The notes below the pieces were generated by a model that was not told the origin of the DNA, ran no database searches, and was given only the letters and a program-made list of their open reading frames with translations. A stretch of 64,000 nt of DNA from Calothrix sp. HK-06 (GTDB lineage Bacteria > Cyanobacteriota > Cyanobacteriia > Cyanobacteriales > Nostocaceae), in contig NZ_MRCD01000014.1 of the NCBI RefSeq assembly GCF_001904745.1, forward strand, positions 1-64,000, written 5' to 3'. Positions 8,424 to 18,201 of this stretch are shown here, in pieces. The stretch's first letter is position 1; every line of letters begins with the position of its first letter. A program made the position numbers and the translations under genes.

Positions 8424-10652
8424 ATGAATATATCTGAAAAACCCTTAATAATAAAGCAAGAAATATTACTGCATCGCATTGCCAATCGTGTTCGGCAATC
8501 ATTGGAATTAAAAGAAATTTTGAGTGCAATGGTTGGAGAAATGCGTGCTTATTTAGATACCGACCGTGTTAAAATTTATCAGTTTAACTCAGATGGTAGT
8601 GGAGTTGTAATTGCAGAATCACTTGCAGAAAACCAACTACCTTCTTTAAAAGGGTTGCATTTTCCTGCGGATGATATTCCTTTATACGCACGCGAATTAT
8701 TTGTGCAAGCTCGACAACGCACTATTGTAGATTTGACGACGCAAGAAATTGGTATTAGTCCTCTTAATCAGCAAGAAGAATATAACGAAAACCAAGATAT
8801 TCGCTATCGTCCTATTGACCCATGCCATATTGAATATTTGAAAGCAATGGGGGTAAAATCATCTGTAGTTGTGCCAATCGTTTTAGAAAGTGAGCAAACA
8901 GGTAAATATCAACCTCCTTCATTACATTCATCAGCTCACCTATGGGGACTGCTAGTATCACACCATTCCAAACCTCGCAAAGTCACAGAAGAAGAACTAC
9001 AACTTATTCAAGCGGTGGTTGACCAAGTTTGCATCGCGATTAGTCATTCAATTTTACTCAACCAAGTTCGTGAACAAGCACGTCAAGAAGCAAATATAAA
9101 TAATCTTACAAAAGTACTTTATACTTCTCCGACTGTAAAATTACAACCTGCGCTTGAAGAAGTGGTGAAAACCTTTAACGGTTCGGGAGGAAGGTTGTAC
9201 TTGCTAGCTTCCGACAATCAACCAGTAGAAATTTATACCTGTGGAACTCAACCAGATTCAATAGACACCGAAGAAAGTCGAGTAGTTGAAGAAAATCAGT
9301 TGTGGCAAAAGTACTTACATTCAGTCGTAGAAGCATTGGTTGACCAAACAGGTTATAAACCTTGGTCAGTAGAGTGGATGCGAAACATGTACCACATCGG
9401 TAGAGTTGATATTGAGAACTCACAGGTTAATTCCAAATTATGGGCAATAGATGATTTATATAGAGAACCTCTATTTCGGACTTTAGCTCCATTTTTTGAA
9501 TCGTCTCGAATTCGTAGTTTGTTAATTATCCCTTTGCAGTATGGTGAAAAAATTCTTGGTTGTCTTACAATTTTTCGCTCCGAAGTAGACACCGAAATTA
9601 CTTGGGCAGGATATCACAACCCTGATACACGGCAATTAATGCCACGACAATCTTTTGAAGTTTGGCGCCAAATTAAAACGAATCAAGCACAAGTTTGGAG
9701 CGAGAGTGAGATTCGATATGCGAATGCAGTCGGTGAAAGATTTGCAACTGCTGTTGTACAATATCGTTTATACCAGCAAGTACAAGCGCTGAATACAAAC
9801 TTAGAACTACAAGTGCAAGAGCGTACAAATAACCTAAAACTCGCTCAGACACAGCTTATTCAAAGTGAAAAAATGTCAAGTTTGGGGCAACTTGTTGCAG
9901 GAATTGCACACGAAATTAATAATCCTATTAACTTTATATATGGCAACATAATTCATGTTGATACCTATACTCAAACCTTATTACATTTATTTAATAAATA
10001 TCAAAATAAATGTCCACACCTGGCACAAAGTTTGGAAGAAGAAATTGAACAAGCAGATATTGAATATATCTTTGATGATTTACCTAAACTTTGCGACTCA
10101 CTAAAAGCAGGCGCCGAACGTATTAGCAACTTAGTAACTTCCCTACGAACATTTTCACGTTTTGACCAAGCCGAAATAAAAAAAGTTGATATTCACGAAG
10201 GTATAGAAAGTACACTTTCGCTATTACAACATCGCTTAGAACCCAATTGTAGTGGCGCCAGGATAGAAATTATTAGAAATTATAGCATACTTCCTTTAGT
10301 AGAATGCTTTGCAGGCCAATTAAATCAAGTATTCATGAATTTATTAATTAATGCCATCGACGAATTACAGATATGCGAGCAAAACCCCAAACAAATCGTA
10401 ATAACTACTTCAGTAGTAAACAACAATTCAATTCAAATATCTTTCGTTGACAATGGCAGAGGAATTAAACCATGCCATCAACATAAAATTTTTGACCCAT
10501 TTTTTACAACAAAACCCGTGGGTAGCGGTACTGGCTTAGGATTATCAATTAGCTACCAAATCATTGAACAGCACGGTGGTAAACTTTCTTGTATATCCCA
10601 ACCAAATCAAGGAAGTAAATTTATAATTGAAATTCCTATACAACTGTATTGA
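8424..10652 (+). CDS. Histidine kinase with phytochrome-like GAF domain
   Basis: Soluble hybrid sensor. GAF domain 1 (about 18-208) has the phytochrome-type motif LHFPADDIPLYARELF (78-93) and, at the bilin-attachment position, RPIDPCHIEYLKAMGV with Cys134-His135, so a linear tetrapyrrole chromophore is plausible. GAF domain 2 (about 225-450) has the long insertion WAGYHNPDTRQLMPRQSFEV seen in phytochrome PHY-like domains. A coiled linker leads to HisKA (LVAGIAHEINNPINF, His496) and a HATPase with NLLINAIDEL, DNGRGI and GSGTGLGLSIS. There is no membrane segment and no adjacent response regulator. Chromophore binding is inferred from motifs only; it could instead be a chromophore-free GAF kinase. 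Confidence 0.83.
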   Translation: MNISEKPLIIKQEILLHRIANRVRQSLELKEILSAMVGEMRAYLDTDRVKIYQFNSDGSGVVIAESLAENQLPSLKGLHFPADDIPLYARELFVQARQRTIVDLTTQEIGISPLNQQEEYNENQDIRYRPIDPCHIEYLKAMGVKSSVVVPIVLESEQTGKYQPPSLHSSAHLWGLLVSHHSKPRKVTEEELQLIQAVVDQVCIAISHSILLNQVREQARQEANINNLTKVLYTSPTVKLQPALEEVVKTFNGSGGRLYLLASDNQPVEIYTCGTQPDSIDTEESRVVEENQLWQKYLHSVVEALVDQTGYKPWSVEWMRNMYHIGRVDIENSQVNSKLWAIDDLYREPLFRTLAPFFESSRIRSLLIIPLQYGEKILGCLTIFRSEVDTEITWAGYHNPDTRQLMPRQSFEVWRQIKTNQAQVWSESEIRYANAVGERFATAVVQYRLYQQVQALNTNLELQVQERTNNLKLAQTQLIQSEKMSSLGQLVAGIAHEINNPINFIYGNIIHVDTYTQTLLHLFNKYQNKCPHLAQSLEEEIEQADIEYIFDDLPKLCDSLKAGAERISNLVTSLRTFSRFDQAEIKKVDIHEGIESTLSLLQHRLEPNCSGARIEIIRNYSILPLVECFAGQLNQVFMNLLINAIDELQICEQNPKQIVITTSVVNNNSIQISFVDNGRGIKPCHQHKIFDPFFTTKPVGSGTGLGLSISYQIIEQHGGKLSCISQPNQGSKFIIEIPIQLY

Positions 10653-10729
10653 AAAAATGCTGTGATATGCACGCTATTTTTGCTTAATTTCTATGCTAAG
10701 ATAATTAGCACTCAGTATTATTAAAGCTT

Positions 10730-13700
10730 GTGTTTCGTAGCAATTTTTTTGTATTTGGGTTAAGATGTTTAAATTTTTATTTAGTAATGTGGCTTGGACA
10801 AACAGGTGTCCTTGCTGACATTAAACCTGATAATTCATTATTGGGTGAATCGTCATCAGTTCGGCAAGGGGTTAATGTTGGAGGAAAAATAGGAGAACGT
10901 ATTGATGGTGGTGCAGTACGAGGCGCCAATTTATTTCATAGCTTCACAGAATTTAATATTAATGATGGTCAACAAGTTTATTTTTCCAATCCAGCAGGAG
11001 TTGAAAATATCCTGACGCGCGTCACAGGGAGTAACCGTTCTGATATTTTAGGAACGCTAGGGGTGTTGGGAAATGCGAATTTGTTTTTAATTAATCCCAA
11101 CGGGATAATTTTTGGTGCGAATGCACGCTTAGACATTGCAGGTTCTTTTGTGGCGAGTACAGCAGATAGCTTAGTGTTTAATAATGGCTTTTCTTTTAGT
11201 GCAACCAATCCTCAAACCCCACCTTTGTTAACTGTTAATGTGCCACTAGGCCTACAATTCGGGCTTACTGCCAAACCAATTCAGGTACAAACAGCATCAC
11301 CTGGATTAGTAATACCTACAGGTAAAACTTTAGCGTTAGTAGGAGGCGATATTTTTCTTGAAGGCGCCACCTTACAAGCAACAGCAGGGCGGGTTGAATT
11401 AGGTTCTATACGAGAAAATAGAATAGTAGGGATAAACTTGGAAAACAATCGCGCCAAATTTAGTTTTCCTGAAACTTCTGCACGAGGCGATATTTTTCTT
11501 TCTCAAGCTGCCCTTGTCAACACTAGTGGAGAAGGAGCTGGTGATATACAGTTATTTGGTAGACGAGTGTCTTTAACGGCAGGGTCTCGACTAGTAACGA
11601 ATACCTTGGGCGTTAACCCAGGTGGTAGTTTGCTGATTGATGCTTCTGAATCTGTAGACTTGGCAGGTATTAGAGCTAATGGTAATCCTGGTGGGCTGTT
11701 TGCTCGAACGCTCGGAACTGGCGCCGCAGCAAATGTCACTATAAATACAGGTAGGTTAACTGTTCAAGAAGGTGCAAGGATATCGACTGCTACATTTGAC
11801 CAAGGACGGGGAGGAAATTTGTTAGTTAATGCCCAGTCGGTGGAAGTGATTGGTACAACAGTTAGCGGTCAACCTTCTAGTGGATTTTTCGTAGATTCAG
11901 AAGGTAGTGGAGATGCTGGAAATTTGACGATTAATGCTCCTAATTTGATTCTCCGAAGTGGAGCGATCTTTAGTATTGCCACGGTTGGTGATGGACGTGG
12001 TGGAAATCTCATTGTTAATGCTCCACAGTCAGTACAACTTCTTGGTACTACCCCCGATGGGGATTTAGCAAGCAGTTTCAATGCTTTTACATTTGGCACC
12101 AAAGATGCAGGAAATGTGACGATTAACACTGGTAAATTAGTTGTTCGCGATGGGGCAGATATTTTTGCAGCAACTTATGGTGCGGGTAGAGGTGGGAATA
12201 TAACAGTCAATGCAGAAAATGTGGAAATTAGTGGCACTGGAAAGGTGGGAAATACTGTGTTTGCCAGTGGCTTAGTATCGAGTTCCGAACCTGAAGCTAG
12301 TGGTAATGGTGGCGAAGTCTTGATAAGAACTGACAAATTAACTGTTAAAGATGGAGCAAGAATATCAGCTTCAACATTTAGTAGTGGCAAAGCTGGGAAT
12401 TTAACTATTGATGCCAAGGAATCTGTAGAGGTGTTTGGCACTTCTTCTAATCAAGAGTTAGCTAGTTTGCTCGTAGCTCAAACAGATGCTACAGGAGATG
12501 GTGGAGAATTACGCATTACTACAGGTAAATTAAGTGTTCGGGATGGCGCCCAAGTATCTGCTTCAACATTTGGTGCTGGTAATACTGGCGTTTTAGTTAT
12601 TAATGCTAGAGATTTGGTGGAAGTTAGTGGCGCCTCAGCAAATAATCGCATTGCCAGTGGATTATTTAATCAAGTAAATAGTAGTGGTACTGGGAATGCC
12701 AAAGATTTTAGAATTGATACTAAACAGCTAATTGTAACGGGTGGAGCAGAAATATCCGCATCAACAAGAGGTAAAGGTAATGCAGGTAGCTTGGTAGTCA
12801 ATGCTAGTGAGTCAGTGCGAGTTGTCGGTACAGGAGTTAGTGGTTCGCGCGTCACAAATTTGTCAGCGCGCTCTTTTGGAGATGGCGATGCTGGAGACTT
12901 GCAAATTACAACGGGGAAATTGTTCGTTGAAAATACAGGCAAAATCAGTGTTAGTGGTACAGGCGCCGGTCAACCGGGTAGTTTAGAAGTAGCAACGAGT
13001 ACTATTTCTTTAAATCAAGGCAGGATTGAGGCTGAAACTGCTTCTGGTAGTAATGCAAATATTCGATTGCGTTCTGATGATTACATATTAATGCGGAACC
13101 AGAGTTTAATCAATGCCAGAGCTTTGAATAATGGTAATGGTGGCAATATCAATATTGATACAAATTTTCTAGTTGCTGTTGATAAAGAAAACAGCGACAT
13201 TATTGCCAATGCTTTTAAAGGTTCGGGAGGACGCATTAATATCAAAGCTGAAAGTATCTTGGGAATTGCTCCGCGCGACGAGTTAACTGTAAGAAGCGAT
13301 ATTAATGCGAGTTCAGAACTAGGAGTTGATGGAATTATAGATATCAATACACCTGATGTAGACCCTAGTCGCGGACTTATTGCTTTACCTACAAATTTGG
13401 TAGATGCTTCTCAGCAAATTGCTCAAAGTTGTCGGACAGGAGGTGTAACAACAGCTAGCAAAAAAAGTGAGTTTGTAATTACTGGTAGGGGTGGTTTACC
13501 ACCTAACCCTAGTGAACCGATAAGTAGTGATGCTGTTTGGCAAGATTTGCAATTTTATACTGACAATACAAATACTTCACGTGATGCTCGAACAGAAAAG
13601 AATATATCTCCACTACCTGGTAACATTATCGAGGCTCAAGGATGGATAATTGATACTAATAAAAATGTGACTCTTGTAGCGCACGTACCAACAGCAAGCT

Positions 13701-13747
13701 TAAATCTACCCCTAACACCACCTATTTGTCCAACCACTCAAAACTAA
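10730..13747 (+). CDS. Two-partner-secretion exoprotein (filamentous haemagglutinin-like)
   Basis: Large exported beta-helix protein. After a GTG start and a hydrophobic signal segment (about 10-29, ending VLADI) comes a TPS secretion domain (about 30-150) with LGESSSVRQG, GANLFHSFTEFN and NPNGIIFGANARLDIAGSF. The rest is a repetitive Gly/Asn/Ser-rich helix in which units such as GRGGNLLVNAQSVEVIGT, GDAGNLTINA and LTVKDGARISASTF recur about every 60-70 residues. Cys residues appear only near the C-terminus (QSCRTGG, PPICPTTQN). It is expected to cross the outer membrane through a TpsB/FhaC pore, but no such gene lies in this window. It is followed after 1 bp by a CHAT protease gene, so the two are co-transcribed. 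Confidence 0.85.
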   Translation: MFRSNFFVFGLRCLNFYLVMWLGQTGVLADIKPDNSLLGESSSVRQGVNVGGKIGERIDGGAVRGANLFHSFTEFNINDGQQVYFSNPAGVENILTRVTGSNRSDILGTLGVLGNANLFLINPNGIIFGANARLDIAGSFVASTADSLVFNNGFSFSATNPQTPPLLTVNVPLGLQFGLTAKPIQVQTASPGLVIPTGKTLALVGGDIFLEGATLQATAGRVELGSIRENRIVGINLENNRAKFSFPETSARGDIFLSQAALVNTSGEGAGDIQLFGRRVSLTAGSRLVTNTLGVNPGGSLLIDASESVDLAGIRANGNPGGLFARTLGTGAAANVTINTGRLTVQEGARISTATFDQGRGGNLLVNAQSVEVIGTTVSGQPSSGFFVDSEGSGDAGNLTINAPNLILRSGAIFSIATVGDGRGGNLIVNAPQSVQLLGTTPDGDLASSFNAFTFGTKDAGNVTINTGKLVVRDGADIFAATYGAGRGGNITVNAENVEISGTGKVGNTVFASGLVSSSEPEASGNGGEVLIRTDKLTVKDGARISASTFSSGKAGNLTIDAKESVEVFGTSSNQELASLLVAQTDATGDGGELRITTGKLSVRDGAQVSASTFGAGNTGVLVINARDLVEVSGASANNRIASGLFNQVNSSGTGNAKDFRIDTKQLIVTGGAEISASTRGKGNAGSLVVNASESVRVVGTGVSGSRVTNLSARSFGDGDAGDLQITTGKLFVENTGKISVSGTGAGQPGSLEVATSTISLNQGRIEAETASGSNANIRLRSDDYILMRNQSLINARALNNGNGGNINIDTNFLVAVDKENSDIIANAFKGSGGRINIKAESILGIAPRDELTVRSDINASSELGVDGIIDINTPDVDPSRGLIALPTNLVDASQQIAQSCRTGGVTTASKKSEFVITGRGGLPPNPSEPISSDAVWQDLQFYTDNTNTSRDARTEKNISPLPGNIIEAQGWIIDTNKNVTLVAHVPTASLNLPLTPPICPTTQN

Positions 13748-13748
13748 A

Positions 13749-16397
13749 ATGGCAAAAAAACAATTTGGATTTTTTCTAGTACTACCTGTTTTTTTGCTGT
13801 GTGCGTTACGTGGAAAACCTCACTACAGTTTGGCTAGGCGCCGCAAATGGTGGAGTGGTGTTAAAAACTTGATATTTGGTTTGATTCTCGTTTTCATACT
13901 TCACACACTTCCATTTAAATCGGTTCAAGCTCTTCCTCCTAGTACTTATTCTCTTTCTGTACTAATTCAACAAGGTAAAGAACTTTTTCAAGCATCACGA
14001 TTTACTGAAGCTATAACTATTTGGCAACAAGGACTAAATCAAGAGAAAGCTCAGGGGAATCAGCTCACACAAGCAATGCTGCTAAATCATTTGTCTCTAG
14101 CTTATCAAGAGTTAGGACAATGGCAACAAGCAGAAGCAGCCATTACCTCAAGCCTTAAACTTATTCAATCAAATCGAAACTCTAATAATCACGTTTCTAC
14201 AAAACTTATCTTTGCCCAAGCACTCAATACCCAAGGCAGTTTACAATTAGCGCAAGGTAAAACAGAACAAGCTTTGCACACTTGGCAGCAGGCAACAGGT
14301 GCCTATACAGAAGCTGGTTCTATTTCTGGGAAAATTGGCGCCAATTTAAATCAAGCTCAAGCCCAACAAGCTTTAGGGATGTATTTACAAGCACGCAAAA
14401 CATTAAAAGAGTTAGAGCAAACGCTTTTAAATCAACCAGACCAAGAATTAAAAATTACAGGATTGCGTAGTTTGGGCAATGTGCTGAGACTTGTGGGAGA
14501 TTTGAATGATTCTCGTCGCGTTTTACAGCAAATCACAAAGATACAAAATGTAAATACTACATTTAAGCAACATCTGAGCCTTACCTTTTTGAGTTTAGGT
14601 AACACTGCGCGCGCTCAAGGAGATACAGAAGCTGCATTAATATATTACCAGCAAGCAATCGTAACTTCTTCTGGTGGAATTAAACAGCTTCAGGCTGAAA
14701 TTAATAAATTGAGTTTATTAATTGAGACTAAGCAACAATCTGAAGCTGAAATTTTATCTAAGCAAATTTTAAGCAAGCTTACTGATTTACCGACTAGTCG
14801 GGTAGCAGTTTATGCAGCTATTAACTTTTCTCAAAACCTGGTGAAATTGGGAGATGGGAATAAAAAAGCATCGGCTCAAATACTTGCAAAAGCTATTCAA
14901 CAAGCTAAAAATTTAGGCGACCAACGAGCAGAGTCTTATGCTTTGGGTTATCTAGGTGGACTATATGAAAAAAATCAGCAGTGGTCGCAAGCTCAAGATT
15001 TAACGCAACAGGCTTTGCAAATAGCACAATCTATTAATGCCTCAGATATTACATATCAATGGCAGTGGCAGCTAGGACGAATTTTAAAAGCTAGAGGAGA
15101 AGTTGAGCAAGCAACTGGCGCCTATAAAGTTGCTTTTACAACGCTCAAATCTCTACGTAGTGACTTAGTAGCAATTAACCCTGATATTCAATTTTCGTTC
15201 CGTGAAAGTGTAGAACCTTTATATCGGGAATATGTAGAAATGCTATTATCTGAGGGAAATTCAGGGGAAATAGAACCCAGTCAAGAAAACTTGACACAAG
15301 CTCGTGTAGTAATTGAATCTTTACAACTAGCAGAGCTAGACAACTTTTTCCGTTCAGCTTGTTTACAGGGACAAATAGTTTCAGTCGAGCAAATAGAGCG
15401 GTCACAAGCAGCAGTTATTTATCCCATCATTCTTAAAGACAAACTCGAAGTAATTGTGAGTTTACAAGGGCGCCTACTAAGTCACTACAGCACGAACGTG
15501 TCTCAAAGTCAAGTAGAAGAGACTTTGGAAGAATTGCGGTTGTCTTTAGAGAAACCCTACACAGCACCAGAAGGTAAATCGCTTGCACAAACAGTTTACA
15601 GCTGGTTGATTAGCCCAATAGATACAGAACTATTACAAAAACAAATCAAAACACTAGTATTTGTCTTAGATGGTGGTCTGCGGAACGTGCCGATGGCTGC
15701 TTTATATGATGGCAAACAATATTTGGTAGAGAAATATAGTATTGCGTTGACACCCGGATTAGAGTTGTTGGGTCCCAAACCTTTAAACCGAGGCAAGTTA
15801 AAAACTTTGGTTGCTGGACTGACAGAAGCACGACATGGTTTTAGTTCGTTGCCAAATGTTAATGATGAAGTTGAGGCAATTAAATCAGAAATACCCAGCG
15901 AAGTGCTGCTAAATCAAACATTTACTAGTTCAGCATTACGTAAAGAAGTTGATACGCTGCCATTTTCTGTTGTACATTTAGCAACCCACGGTCAGTTTAG
16001 TTCTAATGCCGACAAAACTTTTGTACTGGCTTGGGATAGACCTGTAAAAGTTAACGAATTAAAAGAATTGCTGCGGGGTAGAGAAGAAATTCAACCGGAA
16101 CCGATAGAGTTACTCGTTCTTAGTGCCTGCGAAACAGCCGAAGGAGATAAACGAGCAGCATTGGGACTTGCTGGTATTGCTGTACGTTCAGGCGCCCGTA
16201 GTACTCTCGCTTCGTTGTGGAGTTTGGATGATGCATCTGGCGCCCGCTTAATTAGTCGCTTTTATCGCGAGTTAGCCAAAAAGAATATCACGAAAGCAGA
16301 AGCACTGCGACAAGCGCAACTCTCACTACTACAAGACCCAGATTATCGACATCCTATACATTGGGCGCCTTACGTGTTGCTAGGGAATTGGCTGTAG
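13749..16397 (+). CDS. TPR-CHAT caspase-like protease
   Basis: Probable Cys protease of the CHAT (caspase HetF-associated with TPR) family. A hydrophobic segment at about 42-62 acts as a signal or membrane anchor. An array of tetratricopeptide-like repeats spans about 65-470. The C-terminal CHAT domain (about 590-882) has the catalytic His in HLATHGQF (His747) and Cys in LSACETAEGD (Cys794), then GLAGIAVRSGARSTLASLW and HPIHWAPYVLLG. It begins 1 bp after the exoprotein gene, an arrangement common in filamentous cyanobacteria. Whether the protease processes the exoprotein is not known. The stop codon TAG lies inside a GTAGAGACGT repeat. Confidence 0.86.
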   Translation: MAKKQFGFFLVLPVFLLCALRGKPHYSLARRRKWWSGVKNLIFGLILVFILHTLPFKSVQALPPSTYSLSVLIQQGKELFQASRFTEAITIWQQGLNQEKAQGNQLTQAMLLNHLSLAYQELGQWQQAEAAITSSLKLIQSNRNSNNHVSTKLIFAQALNTQGSLQLAQGKTEQALHTWQQATGAYTEAGSISGKIGANLNQAQAQQALGMYLQARKTLKELEQTLLNQPDQELKITGLRSLGNVLRLVGDLNDSRRVLQQITKIQNVNTTFKQHLSLTFLSLGNTARAQGDTEAALIYYQQAIVTSSGGIKQLQAEINKLSLLIETKQQSEAEILSKQILSKLTDLPTSRVAVYAAINFSQNLVKLGDGNKKASAQILAKAIQQAKNLGDQRAESYALGYLGGLYEKNQQWSQAQDLTQQALQIAQSINASDITYQWQWQLGRILKARGEVEQATGAYKVAFTTLKSLRSDLVAINPDIQFSFRESVEPLYREYVEMLLSEGNSGEIEPSQENLTQARVVIESLQLAELDNFFRSACLQGQIVSVEQIERSQAAVIYPIILKDKLEVIVSLQGRLLSHYSTNVSQSQVEETLEELRLSLEKPYTAPEGKSLAQTVYSWLISPIDTELLQKQIKTLVFVLDGGLRNVPMAALYDGKQYLVEKYSIALTPGLELLGPKPLNRGKLKTLVAGLTEARHGFSSLPNVNDEVEAIKSEIPSEVLLNQTFTSSALRKEVDTLPFSVVHLATHGQFSSNADKTFVLAWDRPVKVNELKELLRGREEIQPEPIELLVLSACETAEGDKRAALGLAGIAVRSGARSTLASLWSLDDASGARLISRFYRELAKKNITKAEALRQAQLSLLQDPDYRHPIHWAPYVLLGNWL

Positions 16398-16443
16398 AGA
16401 CGTGATATATTCCCTGCGGGACGCTCCGTGAACACGTCTCTAC
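16394..16443. repeat. GTAGAGACGT-family palindrome, copy 1
   Basis: Perfect 11-bp arms GTAGAGACGTG (16394-16404) and CACGTCTCTAC (16433-16443) around a ~28-bp spacer containing CCTGCGGGACGCTCCG. Other copies lie at 31476-31503, 41037-41064 and 54670-54697. It supplies the CHAT gene stop and may form a hairpin after it. Confidence 0.75.
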
Positions 16444-16649
16444 CATCGCGTTTCGACATTGCCAAAAAAATAATTTCAAAAAAATTTTTGTGATTTGTGC
16501 ATAAACCAGAAACACCAAACGTGTATTGCAGCAACAGGAAAATAAGCAAGGATAAACACCATTAATTATCCTTTTCATACTTGAGCTTATATTAATAAGC
16601 TTCACCTGTTGCTTACAAATTACAACACACAACTAAAGGAGTTTCAATC

Positions 16650-17120
16650 ATGTCATTTAAATCATTAACCAAAGTTGCACTTCCATTCGTATTTGCTGCT
16701 AGCGCGCTTTCATCAGCAAGTGTTTTTGCAAATGTTAAATCATCCTCTCAAACACAAAACTTAATTGCTAGCGCTCCTCAGAGACAATTAATAGCTACTG
16801 TTAGGTCACAAGGAGAACCTCAACGAGGTCAAAAAGCTCGTTCAAGTGGAAATTTTAGCACAGATAATATGCCACAAGGCTACAACAGTCTTTGTTGGCA
16901 AGTCTCTGAAACTTCTGCTGTAAATCCTTCTGGAATTAAATTTAATGTTATGGAGGATTTACGTGTACTAAAAGACAAAAGTATCTTCCGTGACGTGACC
17001 CCTAGTGCAAAAACTGATATTAAAAAGGCTCGTAACCTCTATATTTCAAGTCCTTCAGGCGCCTACGATAAGTTCGGTAATACAGTCGGATTTGCAGTGA
17101 ATATATATGCCTGTAATTAA
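16650..17120 (+). CDS. Exported protein of unknown function
   Basis: 156 residues. A good ribosome-binding site (AAAGGAG, 9 bp upstream) fixes the start. Residues 1-27 form a signal peptide (SLTKVALPFVFAASAL, cut near VFA-NV). The mature part has a Ser/Gln-rich stretch and a compact region with two Cys residues (SLCWQVSE and IYACN at the C-terminus), which may form a disulfide. No family recognised. It follows the exoprotein-CHAT pair and precedes another exported protein with a similar leader sequence, suggesting a group of secreted products. Confidence 0.68.
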   Translation: MSFKSLTKVALPFVFAASALSSASVFANVKSSSQTQNLIASAPQRQLIATVRSQGEPQRGQKARSSGNFSTDNMPQGYNSLCWQVSETSAVNPSGIKFNVMEDLRVLKDKSIFRDVTPSAKTDIKKARNLYISSPSGAYDKFGNTVGFAVNIYACN

Positions 17121-17193
17121 AATCTCCAAATAAGTAGGTGGGGCTTTGCCCTACTTACCGTCAACTTAAATTAGTTTATAAGGAATTTCAACC

Positions 17194-18090
17194 ATGTCTG
17201 TAAAAAGTAATCTTCAATCTCGTAAATCGCTGCTATCAGTTATTACACTTTTAAGCCTCGGCGTTCCCTTATTTTCCTTCTCTCAATCACAACCTGTAAA
17301 AGCCGATTCTAACTTCCTTAATTGCATCTCTCAAGCAGGGGTTAACATTTGCGTTGAAGCAGATACGAGCTATTACCATCTCTACACTAAATCTGGGTCG
17401 GTAACAAGTCAAAAAGTCTCGATTGAAGGTGGAGAAAATTGTCCTGTTTTCGGTGCAATCGATACAGCAAACGGTCAAATTCGAGTTGAGGGATGCACCT
17501 CATATTCAAGACCACCGCAATTGCAAGGAGCTATTCAAATTTGTAAATCGGGAGCATGTAAAACAGAATCTATTACCTTGAATTTTCCAAATCGCGCAAT
17601 GTTACCGGATGAGAGATTCCTTGGCGCCAAGGGATATCAGTTGTATTTGGATGGCGCCAAGGTTGGAACGATAGAGAAGGCTACGCGCCAGGAAGCAATT
17701 AATCATTTAGAATTGACTAAAAAAACATATCCTAATAAGAAAATAGAAGGCTATTTTAATGGTCAAAAAATTGGTTATGAGTTGTTTTGGAATGGTGTGC
17801 GCGTTGGATTTGAGCCGAGTTGGAATCGCGAACAAGCAATTGCTAATTTACAACAAAATAAGCAAGCTTATCCCAATAAAAGAGTCGAAGGAGTATTAGA
17901 CGGTCAAAAAATTGGCTATGAGTTGTTCTGGGATAATGTACGTGTTGGATTTGAGCCAAGTTGGAACAGCCAACAAGCGATTGCGAATTTACAATGGAAT
18001 CAGAAAACTTATCCGAACAAGAAAGTTAAAGCATTATTAAATGGTGAAAGTGTTAACTTACCTAGTATTCCTACCACTCGTCCAAATTAG
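17194..18090 (+). CDS. Exported repeat protein of unknown function
   Basis: 298 residues with a good ribosome-binding site (ATAAGGAATTTC). The signal peptide spans about 1-38 (LLSVITLLSLGVPLFSF, cut near VKA-DS). A Cys-containing domain (about 40-130, six Cys) is followed by an array of about 47-residue units, each with GQKIGYELFWNGVRVGFEP then SWNREQAIANLQQNKQAYPN. Two units are nearly identical (DNA period 141 bp, starting 17761 and 17902); an earlier unit (DGAKVGTIEKATRQEAI) is diverged. The W/Y/F-rich repeats suggest ligand or surface binding, but no function can be assigned. The high unit identity points to recent duplication. Confidence 0.7.
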   Translation: MSVKSNLQSRKSLLSVITLLSLGVPLFSFSQSQPVKADSNFLNCISQAGVNICVEADTSYYHLYTKSGSVTSQKVSIEGGENCPVFGAIDTANGQIRVEGCTSYSRPPQLQGAIQICKSGACKTESITLNFPNRAMLPDERFLGAKGYQLYLDGAKVGTIEKATRQEAINHLELTKKTYPNKKIEGYFNGQKIGYELFWNGVRVGFEPSWNREQAIANLQQNKQAYPNKRVEGVLDGQKIGYELFWDNVRVGFEPSWNSQQAIANLQWNQKTYPNKKVKALLNGESVNLPSIPTTRPN

Positions 18091-18201
18091 TCATATTGTA
18101 TTATTTCTCTATGAGATGCGCTTGATTGCTTATTTGTAAGGTAGCTTAAGCCACCTAACCCGCGTCTTGACGATAAGTTAAACTATTCAGGGACTGAGTT
18201 A

